Below, piece after piece: positions 48,041 through 59,066 of a stretch of DNA of 64,000 bases (positions within the stretch are counted from its first letter, which is position 1; every line of letters starts with the position of its first letter). Position numbers and translations under genes: made by a program. Below the pieces are notes generated by a model that was given only the letters and a program-made list of their open reading frames with translations, did not search any database and was not told the origin of the DNA. This stretch comes from Symsagittifera roscoffensis (taxonomy: Eukaryota > Xenacoelomorpha > Acoela > Convolutidae): the NCBI RefSeq assembly GCF_963678635.1, contig NC_087062.1, positions 41,804,395 through 41,868,394 of the forward strand, in the 5' to 3' direction.

Positions 48041-48103
48041 ACGAATCACCTCTTAAAAAGATTTTCCAGTTTCTCTTCTGCGTGCGGGTATTGAGATGCT
48101 CGT

Positions 48104-48210
48104 GCGAGTCTTAGGAATACCTTTCGATAGTACGTAGTCTTCTCTTGCGTACTATCGAAAATTTGCTCTTGCGAGTCTTAGGAATACCTTTCGATAGTAC
48201 GTAGTCTTCT
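48104..48210. repeat. 67-bp direct repeat with perfect 13-bp hairpin upstream of BBS9
   Basis: GCGAGTCTTAGGAATACC and the following TTTCGATAGTACGTAGTCTT occur at 48104 and again at 48171 (period 67). In the first unit TTTCGATAGTACG (48122-48134) faces its exact reverse complement at 48148-48160 across a 13-nt loop. It lies 70-175 bp before the BBS9 start and so could be promoter or leader sequence; no function is shown. Confidence 0.75.
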
Positions 48211-48257
48211 TCTTCTACGACCTTAATTTTGATTTTGATTCGCTAAGCCGCCAAATG

Positions 48258-48269
48258 TTTTTTTTTCAG
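48258..48269 (+). other. Splice-acceptor-like site 10 nt before the BBS9 start codon
   Basis: A T-run followed by CAG, with AG at 48268-48269, leaving TAATGTTGCA before ATG at 48280. This is the form of a 3' splice site, either for a 5'-UTR intron or for spliced-leader trans-splicing, which several invertebrate groups use. No matching donor was identified upstream. Confidence 0.5.
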
Positions 48270-48271
48270 TA

Positions 48272-48298
48272 ATGTTGCAATGTCTTTGTTCAATTTAA
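48272..48298 (+). promoter_or_regulatory. Short upstream ORF overlapping the BBS9 start
   Basis: An ATG at 48272 lies in the 10-nt leader left after the putative acceptor. It opens a frame of eight codons that ends with TAA at 48296-48298, out of frame with BBS9. If the leader is used as drawn, this could lower initiation at 48280. Its context is not obviously strong. Confidence 0.3.
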
Positions 48299-50949
48299 AA
48301 GAGGTTTGGAGTAAACGCCCGGAAAAGCAGCTTGATTTCATTCCTTCTAGTTTTCAAGTTCTTGCTGTAAACTCTTCCAACTGCTTGATTTGTGCGAGTA
48401 TCAATGGAAATATAAAAATTTTCTGTCCTGGTCGTGCTGAGCCGAATGATGAGCTTGCTGAATTCTCCATTGGAACTGAAGTACATCAAATCAGATGTGG
48501 GAGGTTTGTGTCTAGCTCTTCAGACGTTCAGTTAGGTGTGCTATGTCCCCGATCTATCAAAATTCTCTTCATTAACTTCAATGTTTCTGAATCTTTCCAA
48601 GTCTCTTTGGAACCAGCGTATGAGCATGTTCTTGAGCGTTATTCCTTCAACATGGTATGTGGCCCATTTGGAAAGGGAAATTCGGACCGAGATTTTATAT
48701 GCGTACAGTCACTGGATGGGTTCTTAACAATATATGAGCAAGAAACAAAAGGATTATCGTCTAGTGTACCCGAGTTTCTTCTGCCTTCAAGTTTTCTCTA
48801 CATGGATACATCTGATAGCTTTGTTTTGGCTAGTCTATCTCAGACAGTATCGTCTTACCAGTATCAAAATTTTACCTCAGATTCTTCAGCTAAGGCTATG
48901 AAGCCAGAATGGACGTTCAATTGTGGCGAAAATATTTGCGATTTGCGCTCAGTCAATTATGAAAATTGCCAGCCTTCAATTCTAGCTTTAGGCGACAGAA
49001 ATATTTACTGCTTCACAGACACCGGTACTCTGCGATTTATCAAGAAATTGGATTGCACGCCTATATGTTTTCACTCCTATTCCTCGCTCGTTAACGACTC
49101 AGTCAATTACATGATTGCCACAACAAACGCCAGTTTGCTAGTACTGCAGGATCAGAAACTAAATTGGACATCCCAGCTGCCGTTCACGCCATGTTTTGTG
49201 ACAACATTTGGGTACAATGGAATTTCAAATTTAATCTTGGCAGCTAGTTCTGCGGGACGTGTAATGCTCGGATATCTGGGAACGGATCCAGATTTGACTT
49301 CATATGTGACTCGTCTAGACTCGAGGACTACAGAAAACTATGAAATGCTACAGTCGCAATTGTCTGGTGTACGATCGACTATAAGTGGAAAACAGTTAAG
49401 CGTTGAACAAAGGGATGATTCACAGGATCAAATCGATTTAGTAGCTCATGTTCCTGATACCCTTGACTCACATTCCCGCGTGCGAGGATCTTCAGTACCA
49501 TCGGTTACTGTCTCAATTTCTCTCACCGGAAAAGCAGTTGTCAACGATATTGAAGTAGTTGTGTCGCCCTTACCACCAATTACCGCTGCAAAGTCGCAAA
49601 TTCAAGTTATCTCTGCTGGTGGTAGCAAGAATGAAACAAAAGTTGAGTTTACATTTTATGTCGAGCAGTATGCTACACCTTCAGACTTAACTGTTCCTGT
49701 ATCTGCTTCCTTTAGAACTTCAACTGGTAGACCGAAAGTATCACAAACTAGTTTCAGACTTCCATTCAACTTGTGTTGCACGGTCTGTGAACCGAAGAAG
49801 ACGCAAGAACACAAATTGACCCTGGATTTTAATAGAACCCCATTGCCAGTGGCGCAGCTGTTTAGCAACGTCTTTCCGGAGCACTCAGCCGCTGAAAATA
49901 ATAATGCGATTGCTTTTCAATTCTTCTCTGGTGCTGTTGTGACTATTCTGACTGCTAGCAAATCGAATAGATACCGTTTCCAATCTGACGACTTTGATGC
50001 AATTTGGCTAGCTTTGAGTCAGTTTGAAATTGTAATAGCATGTGCTGCGAGCACGGAAAGTCTAGGATACTCGGGACAGATACCGATTCAAGAGTTGCTC
50101 AATGCAGTTGAATTGCACTCCCAAATCCGAATCAACTTGGCGAACATTTCAGAACTCGTCGTACAAAGGTCTACTCAATTCAGAGTAATCCAGAAAAGAC
50201 TGCTTGCAAAGTTCAAAGAAAAGAACGCAGATAGTTTAATGAATATGGACGCGCTGTTAGAAGGAACGTACAAACAACTGAATTCTCTGGGAGAAGCAGC
50301 AGAAGAAATGGAAGATCAACTGAAGGTGTCTGGCTGCAAATTGAGTTCAGTTTCCAAAATACTTTTTTTCCTGTGTAAATTGATCAAGAACTTGAGCACA
50401 GAAGAGCAGCAAACTATTGAGAATGCATTCTCAAGCGAGCTTCTGTTCTCAAATCCATCAGACCAAGGATGGGAGGAGCACGCAGATGCAGCTATTACTC
50501 ATCTGCTGAAAACGACAATGTCCAAAGACCCTCGCGAAGACAATTCTCAGATTGTTACTCTGGAGAAGTACCCTTCACCTGAGAAACTGCTCCGACACGT
50601 CAAGCTCCTCATTGACAGGATAATGAAAGGGGCATCACCGGGAGGTGGTAAGAGTAGAAGCAGTTCTTCGACTTCCAGAAGTGTACCTTCTTACAGACCA
50701 GAAAAGGCACAGTTCAATGATAGTCACGCAATTATGGAGGAAGACGAAGACGACGCAGAAAGCGCTCAACAAACAAGGTCTTATGACGTCATAGAAAAAA
50801 GAGCACCTTTTCCGGTCTCTGAGAATGGAATGAACGAAGATAAGGAAGAAGTGAACGGGCACGGAGATAACCCGACCTCAGATGGATCTCAGAGTCCTGG
50901 AAAGGCCATGAATGGTCTGGAACATTTCGACTTCTCAAGTGAGCTCTAA
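48280..50949 (+). CDS. BBS9: BBS9 (PTHB1), BBSome subunit
   Basis: 889 codons in one exon, about the length of vertebrate BBS9. BBS9 is a core subunit of the BBSome, the octameric coat that moves membrane proteins in and out of cilia. The start MSLFNLKEVWS matches the family N-terminus, which fixes the ATG. Residues about 1-400 form the N-terminal beta-propeller region (blocks CVQSLDGFLTIYEQE, LGDRNIYCF, LGTDPDLTSY). About 430-580 are the beta-sandwich region (VPSVTVSISL, SFRLPFNLCC). About 590-690 are the platform region (FFSGAVVTILTASKSNRYRF). About 690-810 are helical (QFRVIQKRLLAKFKEKN, LEGTYKQLNSL, HLLKTTMSK). The last 80 residues are Ser-rich then acidic and look disordered. No stops or frameshifts. 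A single-exon BBS9 is odd for an animal. Confidence 0.95.
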   Translation: MSLFNLKEVWSKRPEKQLDFIPSSFQVLAVNSSNCLICASINGNIKIFCPGRAEPNDELAEFSIGTEVHQIRCGRFVSSSSDVQLGVLCPRSIKILFINFNVSESFQVSLEPAYEHVLERYSFNMVCGPFGKGNSDRDFICVQSLDGFLTIYEQETKGLSSSVPEFLLPSSFLYMDTSDSFVLASLSQTVSSYQYQNFTSDSSAKAMKPEWTFNCGENICDLRSVNYENCQPSILALGDRNIYCFTDTGTLRFIKKLDCTPICFHSYSSLVNDSVNYMIATTNASLLVLQDQKLNWTSQLPFTPCFVTTFGYNGISNLILAASSAGRVMLGYLGTDPDLTSYVTRLDSRTTENYEMLQSQLSGVRSTISGKQLSVEQRDDSQDQIDLVAHVPDTLDSHSRVRGSSVPSVTVSISLTGKAVVNDIEVVVSPLPPITAAKSQIQVISAGGSKNETKVEFTFYVEQYATPSDLTVPVSASFRTSTGRPKVSQTSFRLPFNLCCTVCEPKKTQEHKLTLDFNRTPLPVAQLFSNVFPEHSAAENNNAIAFQFFSGAVVTILTASKSNRYRFQSDDFDAIWLALSQFEIVIACAASTESLGYSGQIPIQELLNAVELHSQIRINLANISELVVQRSTQFRVIQKRLLAKFKEKNADSLMNMDALLEGTYKQLNSLGEAAEEMEDQLKVSGCKLSSVSKILFFLCKLIKNLSTEEQQTIENAFSSELLFSNPSDQGWEEHADAAITHLLKTTMSKDPREDNSQIVTLEKYPSPEKLLRHVKLLIDRIMKGASPGGGKSRSSSSTSRSVPSYRPEKAQFNDSHAIMEEDEDDAESAQQTRSYDVIEKRAPFPVSENGMNEDKEEVNGHGDNPTSDGSQSPGKAMNGLEHFDFSSEL

Positions 50950-51320
50950 AAAATGTGTGGTATCCTTATTCCTATTGATTCATTTATCTTTGTGTGCCAA
51001 CTTTATTATATTTTCGGCTATATTCATTGAATTTCAAAGATTCATGCCGCTCAGATGATATTTTTGGTTAGTGCGATGAGTCGATTCTGTTTTCATCTAA
51101 TTTCGAACAGATTTTATTTTCAGTGTTAGCTAAATTAAAAAAAAAAGTTGCACATTTTTTATTTGGATGAAATATTTTCTTTCGGGTTCGCTATTGAGTT
51201 ATTGTTCAGATAAACTAGTTTCATGTTTTTGAATGTAGTACTTCAAATTCTGTACATAAGTTCTAGTTCTGTAAATAAGTGAATATGTACCATTATCATA
51301 CTTACTTCGAAGTTGCTGTA

Positions 51321-51326
51321 AATAAA
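51321..51326 (+). terminator. Polyadenylation signal for BBS9
   Basis: AATAAA 372 bp after the stop codon, followed by T-rich sequence. It is the first canonical hexamer I found after the gene. Confidence 0.6.
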
Positions 51327-51344
51327 TTGATATTCTCATGCACA

Positions 51345-52540
51345 AATTATTCATACCATTAAGTGTTAATTAATTTTGCCGGCACTAATCATGTTACATT
51401 ATCTTCATTTGAATGAGACTTGCCATTAGGCATTCGCTTTCCTTGAAAATTGATCCCTCCATTCATAGATTTTTAAAGAAGTGCTGAATTTAAGGCTATA
51501 GAACTAGAGATACTTCAATTTGTTTCGTGAGGACCTTGTGGGATTTAATTTTTATGGCTAGATCAAACATCATTTGTGAGGAAATTTACGACTTTATTGT
51601 GGTAGCTGTATATTAGATGCAAAAAGTGCATATATTTAGGTAAATTTAATTGTTGACCTGCAATTAAAAGTTTAATTTGGTTTATTACCCATTGTTAAGA
51701 GTCGATGAACGTAGTTCAGACTCTTATATAGGTCGCGTTGATTTTTTTTTGGTTTTTTTTCAGGAAAGTTATAAATTTTGTTCAAGCTCAAATTTACTTT
51801 CACGGTTCGACTTTTGATTTCTTTTTAAATTTAGATAATTTCCTTTGTTAAAAGCAAGGCAATTTCCATTATTGAACAGAAAAAGTGACCGACTACAAGT
51901 TTCGAAAGTAGAATATAATTTTCAGATTTTTCAGTGAAATAAAAATGTTACTTATTGATCTAGTTTTCTCAAATTGAACTCTTTTCCAAATTGAACCCCC
52001 CCCCCCCCACACACACACACATTTGAATTTCAGTTTTGAAAAACCAATTTTACCCTGTCATAATGTAAAGAAATATTTGTTCTTCATACCTTACTTCGTA
52101 ACACATAACGCGTTCAGCCATAATAACACATTAAACAATTGGGTAAATGGAAAACTTGAAATGTGTGGGGGTGGGATAAGTGATAAAGAGCGCCAAATTG
52201 GGTTAATGTTATTGAAAAAGGGGCAATGATAAATTGTTTTAGAAATTCAAAGAGTAATAAGGGCATCTATTTTTTCTTCGGAAGTTGAAGTTTTTTCAAA
52301 AAACAGAACATTTTTGTTTTCTGTTTAATAGCATTCATTGACTCGTGTACAACAGTCTGTCGGCTATGTTTTTTCATATCTGCGCCCTGTTGAACAATTT
52401 TTTTCTGCGTAGCCAATGAAAGTTGGAGATGGTATCTGGAAAGCGTGAAATATCGCGGCTAACGTTTTTTTTCAAATACAGTTTCCGACCTGATATTAGC
52501 AGTTATTTAATCATAGTTAATGAAAACTCATTGTTGTTTC
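51345..52540. other. Gene-less AT-rich stretch
   Basis: No gene seen. It contains a C12-13 run followed by (AC)n at about 51998-52021; otherwise T- and A-rich with no clear repeat. Confidence 0.6.
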
Positions 52541-52913
52541 GACCATCACGGGAAGGTTTTTCCCCGCTCATTTCTAGGTATGGCTTCCCAAAAAAAACCG
52601 TAGCCTTGAAATCTAGTATCATATTAAAGTCCTTTCAGCGGTGATTCGGAATCCAATTCTAATGGATCGACCATCACGGGAAGGTTTTTCCCCGCTCATT
52701 TCTAGGTATGGCTTCCCAAAAAAAACCGTAGCCTTGAAATCTAGTATCCTTTCAGCGGTGATTCGGAATCCAATTCTAATGGATCGACCATCACGGGAAG
52801 GTTTTTCCCCGCTCATTTCTAGGTATGGCTTCCCAAAAAAAACCGTAGCCTTGAAATCTAGTATCATATTAAAGTCCTTTCAGCGGTGATTCGGAATCCA
52901 ATTCACCATCTAA
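52541..52913. repeat. Three-unit tandem repeat, 117-128 bp
   Basis: GACCATCACGGGAAGG starts at 52541, 52669 and 52786. Units 1 and 3 carry an extra 11 bp (ATATTAAAGTC) that unit 2 lacks. Each unit also has CCCCGCTCATTTCTAGGTAT and GTAGCCTTGAAATCTAGTAT. The frames open on both strands here are repeat translations. Confidence 0.95.
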
Positions 52914-54160
52914 TGTTTCGAAGATTTTAAACTTTGTTAGAAGCTTTCATTAACTAATTTATGGCTCACAAATCAACTCAGTCCCCTCTCACTAACAAAA
53001 GCTAAGTTCATTCTGATTGTTTTCTGTAATTGTTCCGACTTTCGATACAAAAGTAACGGAATATTTGTGCTCGGGGTGGGTTTTTTTTTCTTCAGACAAA
53101 TTTCGACTTTTAAACTAGCCATTTTTGACGAAATTTTTTTTTATCATTCAAAAAATATTGTTGTCCTGGGCTTAAATTTGAAAAGATATTTCACCTGTGA
53201 TCATTTTTCGTAAAGTTATGAGGGTTAAAAGATTGCCATCTTGACCAATTTGGGACAATTAACGCGCAATATAATCCGCGCTATTAACGCCTAAGCGAGA
53301 TTTAATCCGTCTTATAAATCGTTCCAAATTGGTTGAACGAAGCTTATTTACCATAATTGATTTGTTACAAGGAACGAAATCTATCTTTTTGTACTTTATT
53401 TGGCGTGTGGGGGGATGATTTTCATAAAAAATTTCAAATAAAAAAAAAAATTCATTTTATTTTATTTAATTTTTTTATGTATTACTGCTGCTCAATAAAC
53501 CTTAAAAGGCAGTCGGAACATTCAGGGCTTCGCCCTGATACGAGTAGTCTTGTTATTGATTTATTGTCTGTGATTTTTCGCTTGCGGCTTGTTTTTTAAA
53601 CAAGAACTAGACTTTTTCCTTCAATTAGTTTTCTTTGTCCTTGCGATAAGCAATGGTATTGCAATCGGGTGCTAGTTTGTAAATAACGTTGTTCCTCGAT
53701 CTGGAGTTTTAGAGGTCTACAGTTTCACCCAAGTTTCTTTTTTAACAGGGTCTAGAATTACTGTTTTTGGACTTAGGGAGTAACTGGGTCTGCAACTGAA
53801 AAAACGTTCTGATAAAAATTGATTTTTTTTCGGCTTATTGATTTCTTCCTAATATTTGTCGGCTGATTTACTTGGTGCTTTTTTAGTAACTTTCAATTCA
53901 TTTTTGATGAACCTATATATTTAATTGGTTTTTCGTTTGTATGTACGCTAAAGTTTTCGGTTTGTTTGTAATGTGCAAGTATTTTTGTTCCAGTTTTTTT
54001 GGTCTTTTTTGCAATTTTAGTATTTTTTTTTTCGACAAAACGATGCTTTGATGGTTTATTTTCTTAAATTTTTGCTGCGTCGAAATTGGTACGAAGCTCA
54101 GCTGTGTGCAAATTTGTAGCAACTAAATTATGGAGCCTCAGAAAAACTTCCAGGCACATT
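52914..54160. other. Gene-less T-rich stretch with one dispersed motif
   Basis: No gene seen. Contains TTGCGATAAGC followed by GGTATTGCAATCGGGTGCT (53641-53672), which recurs at 58.88 and 61.00 kb, and a short CAGGGC/GCCCTG hairpin at about 53522-53536. Confidence 0.5.
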
Positions 54161-54230
54161 TGCACTTCGTCTAGCGGTAAGGCACTTGCTTCTGGATCCT
54201 AAGGTCTAGAATTTGAAACCTGGTGGGACT
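54161..54230 (+). other. tRNA-like relic (tRNA pseudogene or SINE head)
   Basis: CGTCTAGCGGTAAGGC resembles a tRNA D-arm / pol III A box. 25-30 bp on, GAATTTGAAACCTGG resembles a decayed B box / T-arm, and a T6 run follows. The acceptor and anticodon stems do not pair well, so it is not a working tRNA gene. The spacing suggests a tRNA origin. Confidence 0.4.
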
Positions 54231-56620
54231 TTTTTCAATCATGAATGAAATACGAATTCTTCAATATGTATGATTGAAATTGATTTTTTTAATTGAAAAC
54301 TTGGGTTGTCGAAATTTTATTCGTCTTCTTACTTTTTGTGGAATAAATTTCAATTGTAGCATAAAGTTTTTTAATCTGAAGAAAAATCAATGGCAAGGAA
54401 ACTAAAGCATTGATTTTTCTTATGATTAAAACTGTTTATAGTACAATTGAAATTCGTTCTGTGTTTTGTAAATTTACCGACTCTGATTTTGGGCAAGTGA
54501 CTTTTTCCGCTGAAATGGTTTCGGATAATTTTTATCGGCCTAATCATTTTATGCGACATTTGATGAGCAAAAATAGATGGTTTTGCTTTTGTAGGCTTCA
54601 AGAGGGGTGGGGAATGGAAATTGAGATTTAAAGTTTAAGAATTCAAAGTATTCCATGACAGCTATATTTCTTAAGAGCTACGGGCTTGTTCGTAAGTAAC
54701 GTTGGCTAAATGGTTGCTTAGTTAATGGCATTTTGTTTTTTGCTGTTGTGTTTTTCGACTGTCCGTCCCTGAAATTAAACGGAGTGCTTGGTTGATATTT
54801 GTCAGTTTTTTGCTTGGTGTAGTGGTTTGATTTTCGATTCGGAAGCTTGCAATGCTATGCGTGTTTTTCTTGTATCGTAAGTGCTGCGAAGCTACGCTTT
54901 GCCTCAGTTATAATTTTTTTGTTTTTTATTTTTTATTTTTCCTTTTTAAAAGGCTTCTGAGCTTGAATAGTTTCGGCTGATGTTTTATTGATTTTTTGCT
55001 TTAAAAAGGTCACTTGAAGCGAACAGTTACTTCAATCGCGTTTGCGCTTTAGTTGGTTGATGTTGTTTTTTGTTAATTTTTTCGCTACTCGGCTTGTATT
55101 TTTTGTCCAGCTGACGTACTAGGGAACGTAAGATGTTCAATTTTTTTTCCAAATGTCTTATGAATTTTTTTCTTTTGAATGGTCGTCTACCCGAGTGTTG
55201 TCTGCTTAGTAACCGCTTGATAAATTTTGTTGCATTACAAATGTAACACTGCCAATTGTGTTTCTGAAGGTTTCCGTTTTCAGACCATCGTGTGTGTTCT
55301 CAATTTGAGTCAATTTAATTTCTGTTGCACGGTTTGTTTTTATATGTTGGGCGTTTCATAGTTAAATTTTTAAAAGTTTCTTTTTAGTTTGCCTTCTTTA
55401 AGATAAGAACATATAAGTTAAAAATATGGTGGAAAAATTTAGTTTGAAGTGGACATTCTTTTATGAAGATATCAGACTTAAATGTCAATGTCAATGAACG
55501 TAGTGATGACACTTAATTACGCCATGTTTTTTTCTGGAAAAAATCTTCAAAAAATTTCACGCTATATTTATGTTTTTTTCGTGGTTTGACTTTCAATTTA
55601 AATTCATTTGATTAAAGAATTGCCAATAGCGCTATCTAATTGCGAAAGTGGAAATGGAGCAAAGAATCCTAGTGGAATGAAAAAATTACCAAGTATCAAT
55701 TTTGCTGGAAGCTGAGTTTTCAAATATGCCTCAATGATTAAGGTTCCGGATTTTCAAAGAGCTTTCGTAACATCTTTTTTTCCCGAAATTCGAAAACTGA
55801 TTTTTTCAAGAGTTCTTTTTGGATGCGTTCATTGAAACTTTCCAAGTGTCTGTTGGCAATGTTTTAAGTTTTTTGTGCGATTTTCAATCCAATAACATGA
55901 AATGTACATAGCCCACCATTTCCTAGAATTTGTTTGATTGTGTTTTTTTTTAAATTGATATTTCAATTTTTACCGCTTCTGTTCTTCGATTAAATCAGCT
56001 TCAAATCAGATTGAATGGTTTGATTTGAGTCTTTTTAAAGCTCTTTCGGTCTTGATTCAAAAAGTTGAACAATTTTTGTCAGTGTCCATGCATAATAGTC
56101 TGAGCAGATAATTTTTTTTTGTTCCGACTACTGAAAGTGGGGAAGCACTTAATATTTGTGTGTGTTTTAGTTTTTCTTTGTCTTCCACGCAAAAGCAGGT
56201 ACCATAAACAATCGTTTCAAAAGTTTGAGTGATTTATCATATTTACACTAGCAATCAGCTTGGTGTATTATTACGATCCTCATTTTTTCTGACCTAATTC
56301 GCAAATAAAAGTGTTATGTGTGTGAGACTGTTTACACAAGCAAAGCGAAGTGTTTTATGACGAACTCTCTTTTTTTTCCAACCTAAGTCGCAAATAAAAG
56401 TGCTCATTAGTGGCACTTTTAGTATATTTCAATTTCATCATATTTAAGCGTATTTAAGCATAGATAATTTAAAAGCATATAGTGCTGGTTAATTTTTGGC
56501 TAGTGTAAGATCCTGTTTGAAAACAACAGGTGTTATGAAAATGTATGGGATTTGTTAATTTTTTTTTGCGAACTACTGAATCAATTTTCAAAGCAATGGT
56601 GTCATTGGAAAAGCTGGCTG
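54231..56620. other. Gene-less T-rich stretch
   Basis: No gene, RNA or clear tandem repeat seen. Short frames are low-complexity. Scattered copies of a word around GCGAAGC (54894, 56345) also appear further right. Confidence 0.5.
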
Positions 56621-56679
56621 CTATTCTTTGTGCCTGCATATTTTGCTAGTCTCTTTTCAGTTCACACCACGTTCTACGG

Positions 56680-57560
56680 CTTTCGAAAGTTTTAGTAGGG
56701 GGATTTTTGACTTATTTGATTTTGAATTTGTTCATTTTCTCAAGTACTAATTGCATAGATCTGAGATGAATGTTTAAACTAAAGAACTTATCATTGGGAT
56801 CTCTTTTTCTCAAGCGGCTGTTCTCTAAATTCGGAAGAAAAAAGTTATGGCCTCAAACAAGGCAGTTTTTTGACATTTTGGTCTATTTTTAAGTTTTTTT
56901 GATATTTCTCAAAAACTACTCTACCAAATCGGAGAATAAGAGTTCAACCAGAAGAAAAAGCGTGGTTCGCAAATTTTCCCTGCGCAAGCGGTTATGCCCT
57001 GCATTTTGAAAAAATGTGGCCTTAGAAAATGTACAATTTTGGAAACTTCTTTTTTTTCTTCAAATCTGCTGATTCTGAGTTTGATATTTCATTCAAGCTA
57101 ACATCGTGCTTGGATTTTTCCTGTGTATTCTGTTTCGCCTGATTTCTTTTGTAGAAAAGCCGATATGGAGATCGGAAAAATCCAGTTCAAACCGTTTTTT
57201 TCTAAAGAAATTTCATCACTGTTCTCGAAAGCTACCAGCTAAAGCCGATATTAAGGATTCAATCTAAAAATCAGGGTGTGATAATCTTCTCTGCATACGA
57301 GACTATTCCCATGCTTTTATAGCGAAAGTTTTGTGAATTTAGGAAAAGCAACTTTTTCAATTTTTGATCGTCTTTTGGAATCTTTCAATTTTTTTTTTCA
57401 AAAACTACCCAGCCAAATCTGAGATAAAAAATTCAGTTGAAAGATCGATTAGTAGTTTTTTTCTTTAAATATGCAGCTAATCCACTACTTTAGTTGAAAA
57501 GTCACTAGGTTTTTGCGTTAAGTCCCTTTTTGAAACTTTCAAAATTAGGCATTTCGTATC
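56680..57560. repeat. Diverged satellite-like units
   Basis: Recurring order of blocks: TTCTCAAAAACTAC..CCAAATC, AGTTCAA..GAAA, CTTCTGCATAAGCGG-like, then a GTTATGG..CTCGGAAAA-like block. Examples begin near 56913 and 57400, with weaker ones near 56730 and 57210. The same order is seen at 60.5-61.0 and 62.2-63.4 kb. Non-coding. Confidence 0.5.
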
Positions 57561-57645
57561 AGTACAAAATATGATCAAAATATTAAAACATGTGAATCTA
57601 GCATAAGCTGGGCATTGAGTTTTTTGTCCAAGCGTCTGTAATCCT

Positions 57646-57745
57646 AATCAACCGGTAGGAAATTCAAATGCTAATCAACCGGTAGGAGATCCAAATCTGG
57701 AACATTGAAATCCTAATCAACCGGTAGAAGATCCAAATCCGGAAC
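57646..57745. repeat. CTAATCAACCGGTAG minisatellite
   Basis: The word CTAATCAACCGGTAG occurs three times within 100 bp (about 57647, 57670, 57712), followed by GA-TCCAAAT and, in the last two units, GGAACATTGAAAT. The longer units are about 42 bp. Confidence 0.85.
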
Positions 57746-59066
57746 ATTGAAATAGTTAGTTTTTTTGGTCGGGTTTTTCCTGCATCGCATTGGCAATTTG
57801 AAAGAAACTGCAGCAACTTTATTGTTGGCTAGTGTTAGTAAAATTACAAGCGGCCATGAAGCAGTTGTGAGAACGTGTTACTCCCAAGCCTTGTCAAAAA
57901 TTTCTCAAGGTGTCTTTTTAACCTTTTCCTTATTTCACTTTGTTTTGCCTGTTTAGAGATCTTTTTTGCATTTTCCTCGCTTGTGTTTGCGGAGTGCAGC
58001 TTCGCCTTTGTGTAAACTCTAGGTAGCAGGTTTGACTCTCAGGTTTAGCCTCATTTTTTGCTCACTTGAGGCTTATATATACTTCTTATTACACCTTATA
58101 GAGCTGCTTTTTGTCGTGTTCTTGCTAGTACTTGCGAAGCGAATTTTGGTCTCTGTGTTAAAGCCTTTGCAGTCGTGATTCCAACCCTATTAAAATATTT
58201 CCAAAACATTTTTTCAGTGTAGAGAAAAACTAGTTTCAAATTTTTCGTCCACTTTCGCGCGAATAATGCGAGCGAGCAGGCCTATAATACGGAAGTAAGA
58301 TATAAAAACTTTGTTTTAATCCATGTGTTTAAGTTTTTGAAGCTTTTTTGCCCCCTTTTTGACTAAAAAAACGTTAAAAAAAATCTACAACAAATTTGAA
58401 AAACAATATACAATAAATTGTTGTAAAATTTTGATAAAAATTGTTGTTAAATTTGTGTTTTGTACTCCTACTATCGAATTTACTCACTTTTTAGTCTTTC
58501 GTTCAGATCTTCTATTGGCCGAACTAATCAAAAACAAGACAGCTTGCAAAAAATGTATTTTTTTTGTGGTCGGAGTTTTCGGTGCTTTTTGCGCATCAAC
58601 CTGCTATCGCTGTTTTAATTTTGTTTTTAATGGTTTATGCTTTTATTACGGTATATAAAACATTTGTTTGAAGTGGATTGCAAATAGTGACCAAACTGGA
58701 ATTTCTTAACTTTATTTCACTGCCAAGTTAAGGTTGACAATTCTTGAACTTCGAGACAAGCATTGGAAAAGTTTTCGCAGGTTTTCAGAATTCTGTCTCA
58801 TTTTCACTTCCTTTCCTTATTTTGTATATCTGTATTTTTGAATAATTTGTTTTGTTTGAGTGGTCTTACTTTTACCCCTGCGATAAACATGTTGTTGCAC
58901 TCGGGTAAAAGACGACTTGTTCACTTGAACATTTTTTTTTAAATTCAAGTATCTTTCTGCGCATTTGTAGCAGTGGTAATAGCATACTTTCGTCAGGAAT
59001 AAATAATCCCTCAAATTGCAAAGCAGACACAAAAAATAAAGGATACCAAGAGATAATGGTTTTTGA
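57746..59066. other. Gene-less T-rich stretch
   Basis: No credible gene; the 99-codon frame at 58359-58658 is Phe/Lys-rich without recognisable motifs. It contains a second copy of the GCGATAA..TTGCA-TCGGGT motif (58879-58908). Confidence 0.5.

Noticed and set aside
48040-48280. RFX X-box for ciliary control of BBS9
   Set aside because: No sequence close to the X-box consensus was seen in the 240 bp before the start.
58359-58658. 99-codon plus-strand frame
   Set aside because: Low-complexity Phe/Lys/Cys composition in T-rich DNA, no motif, no supporting context.
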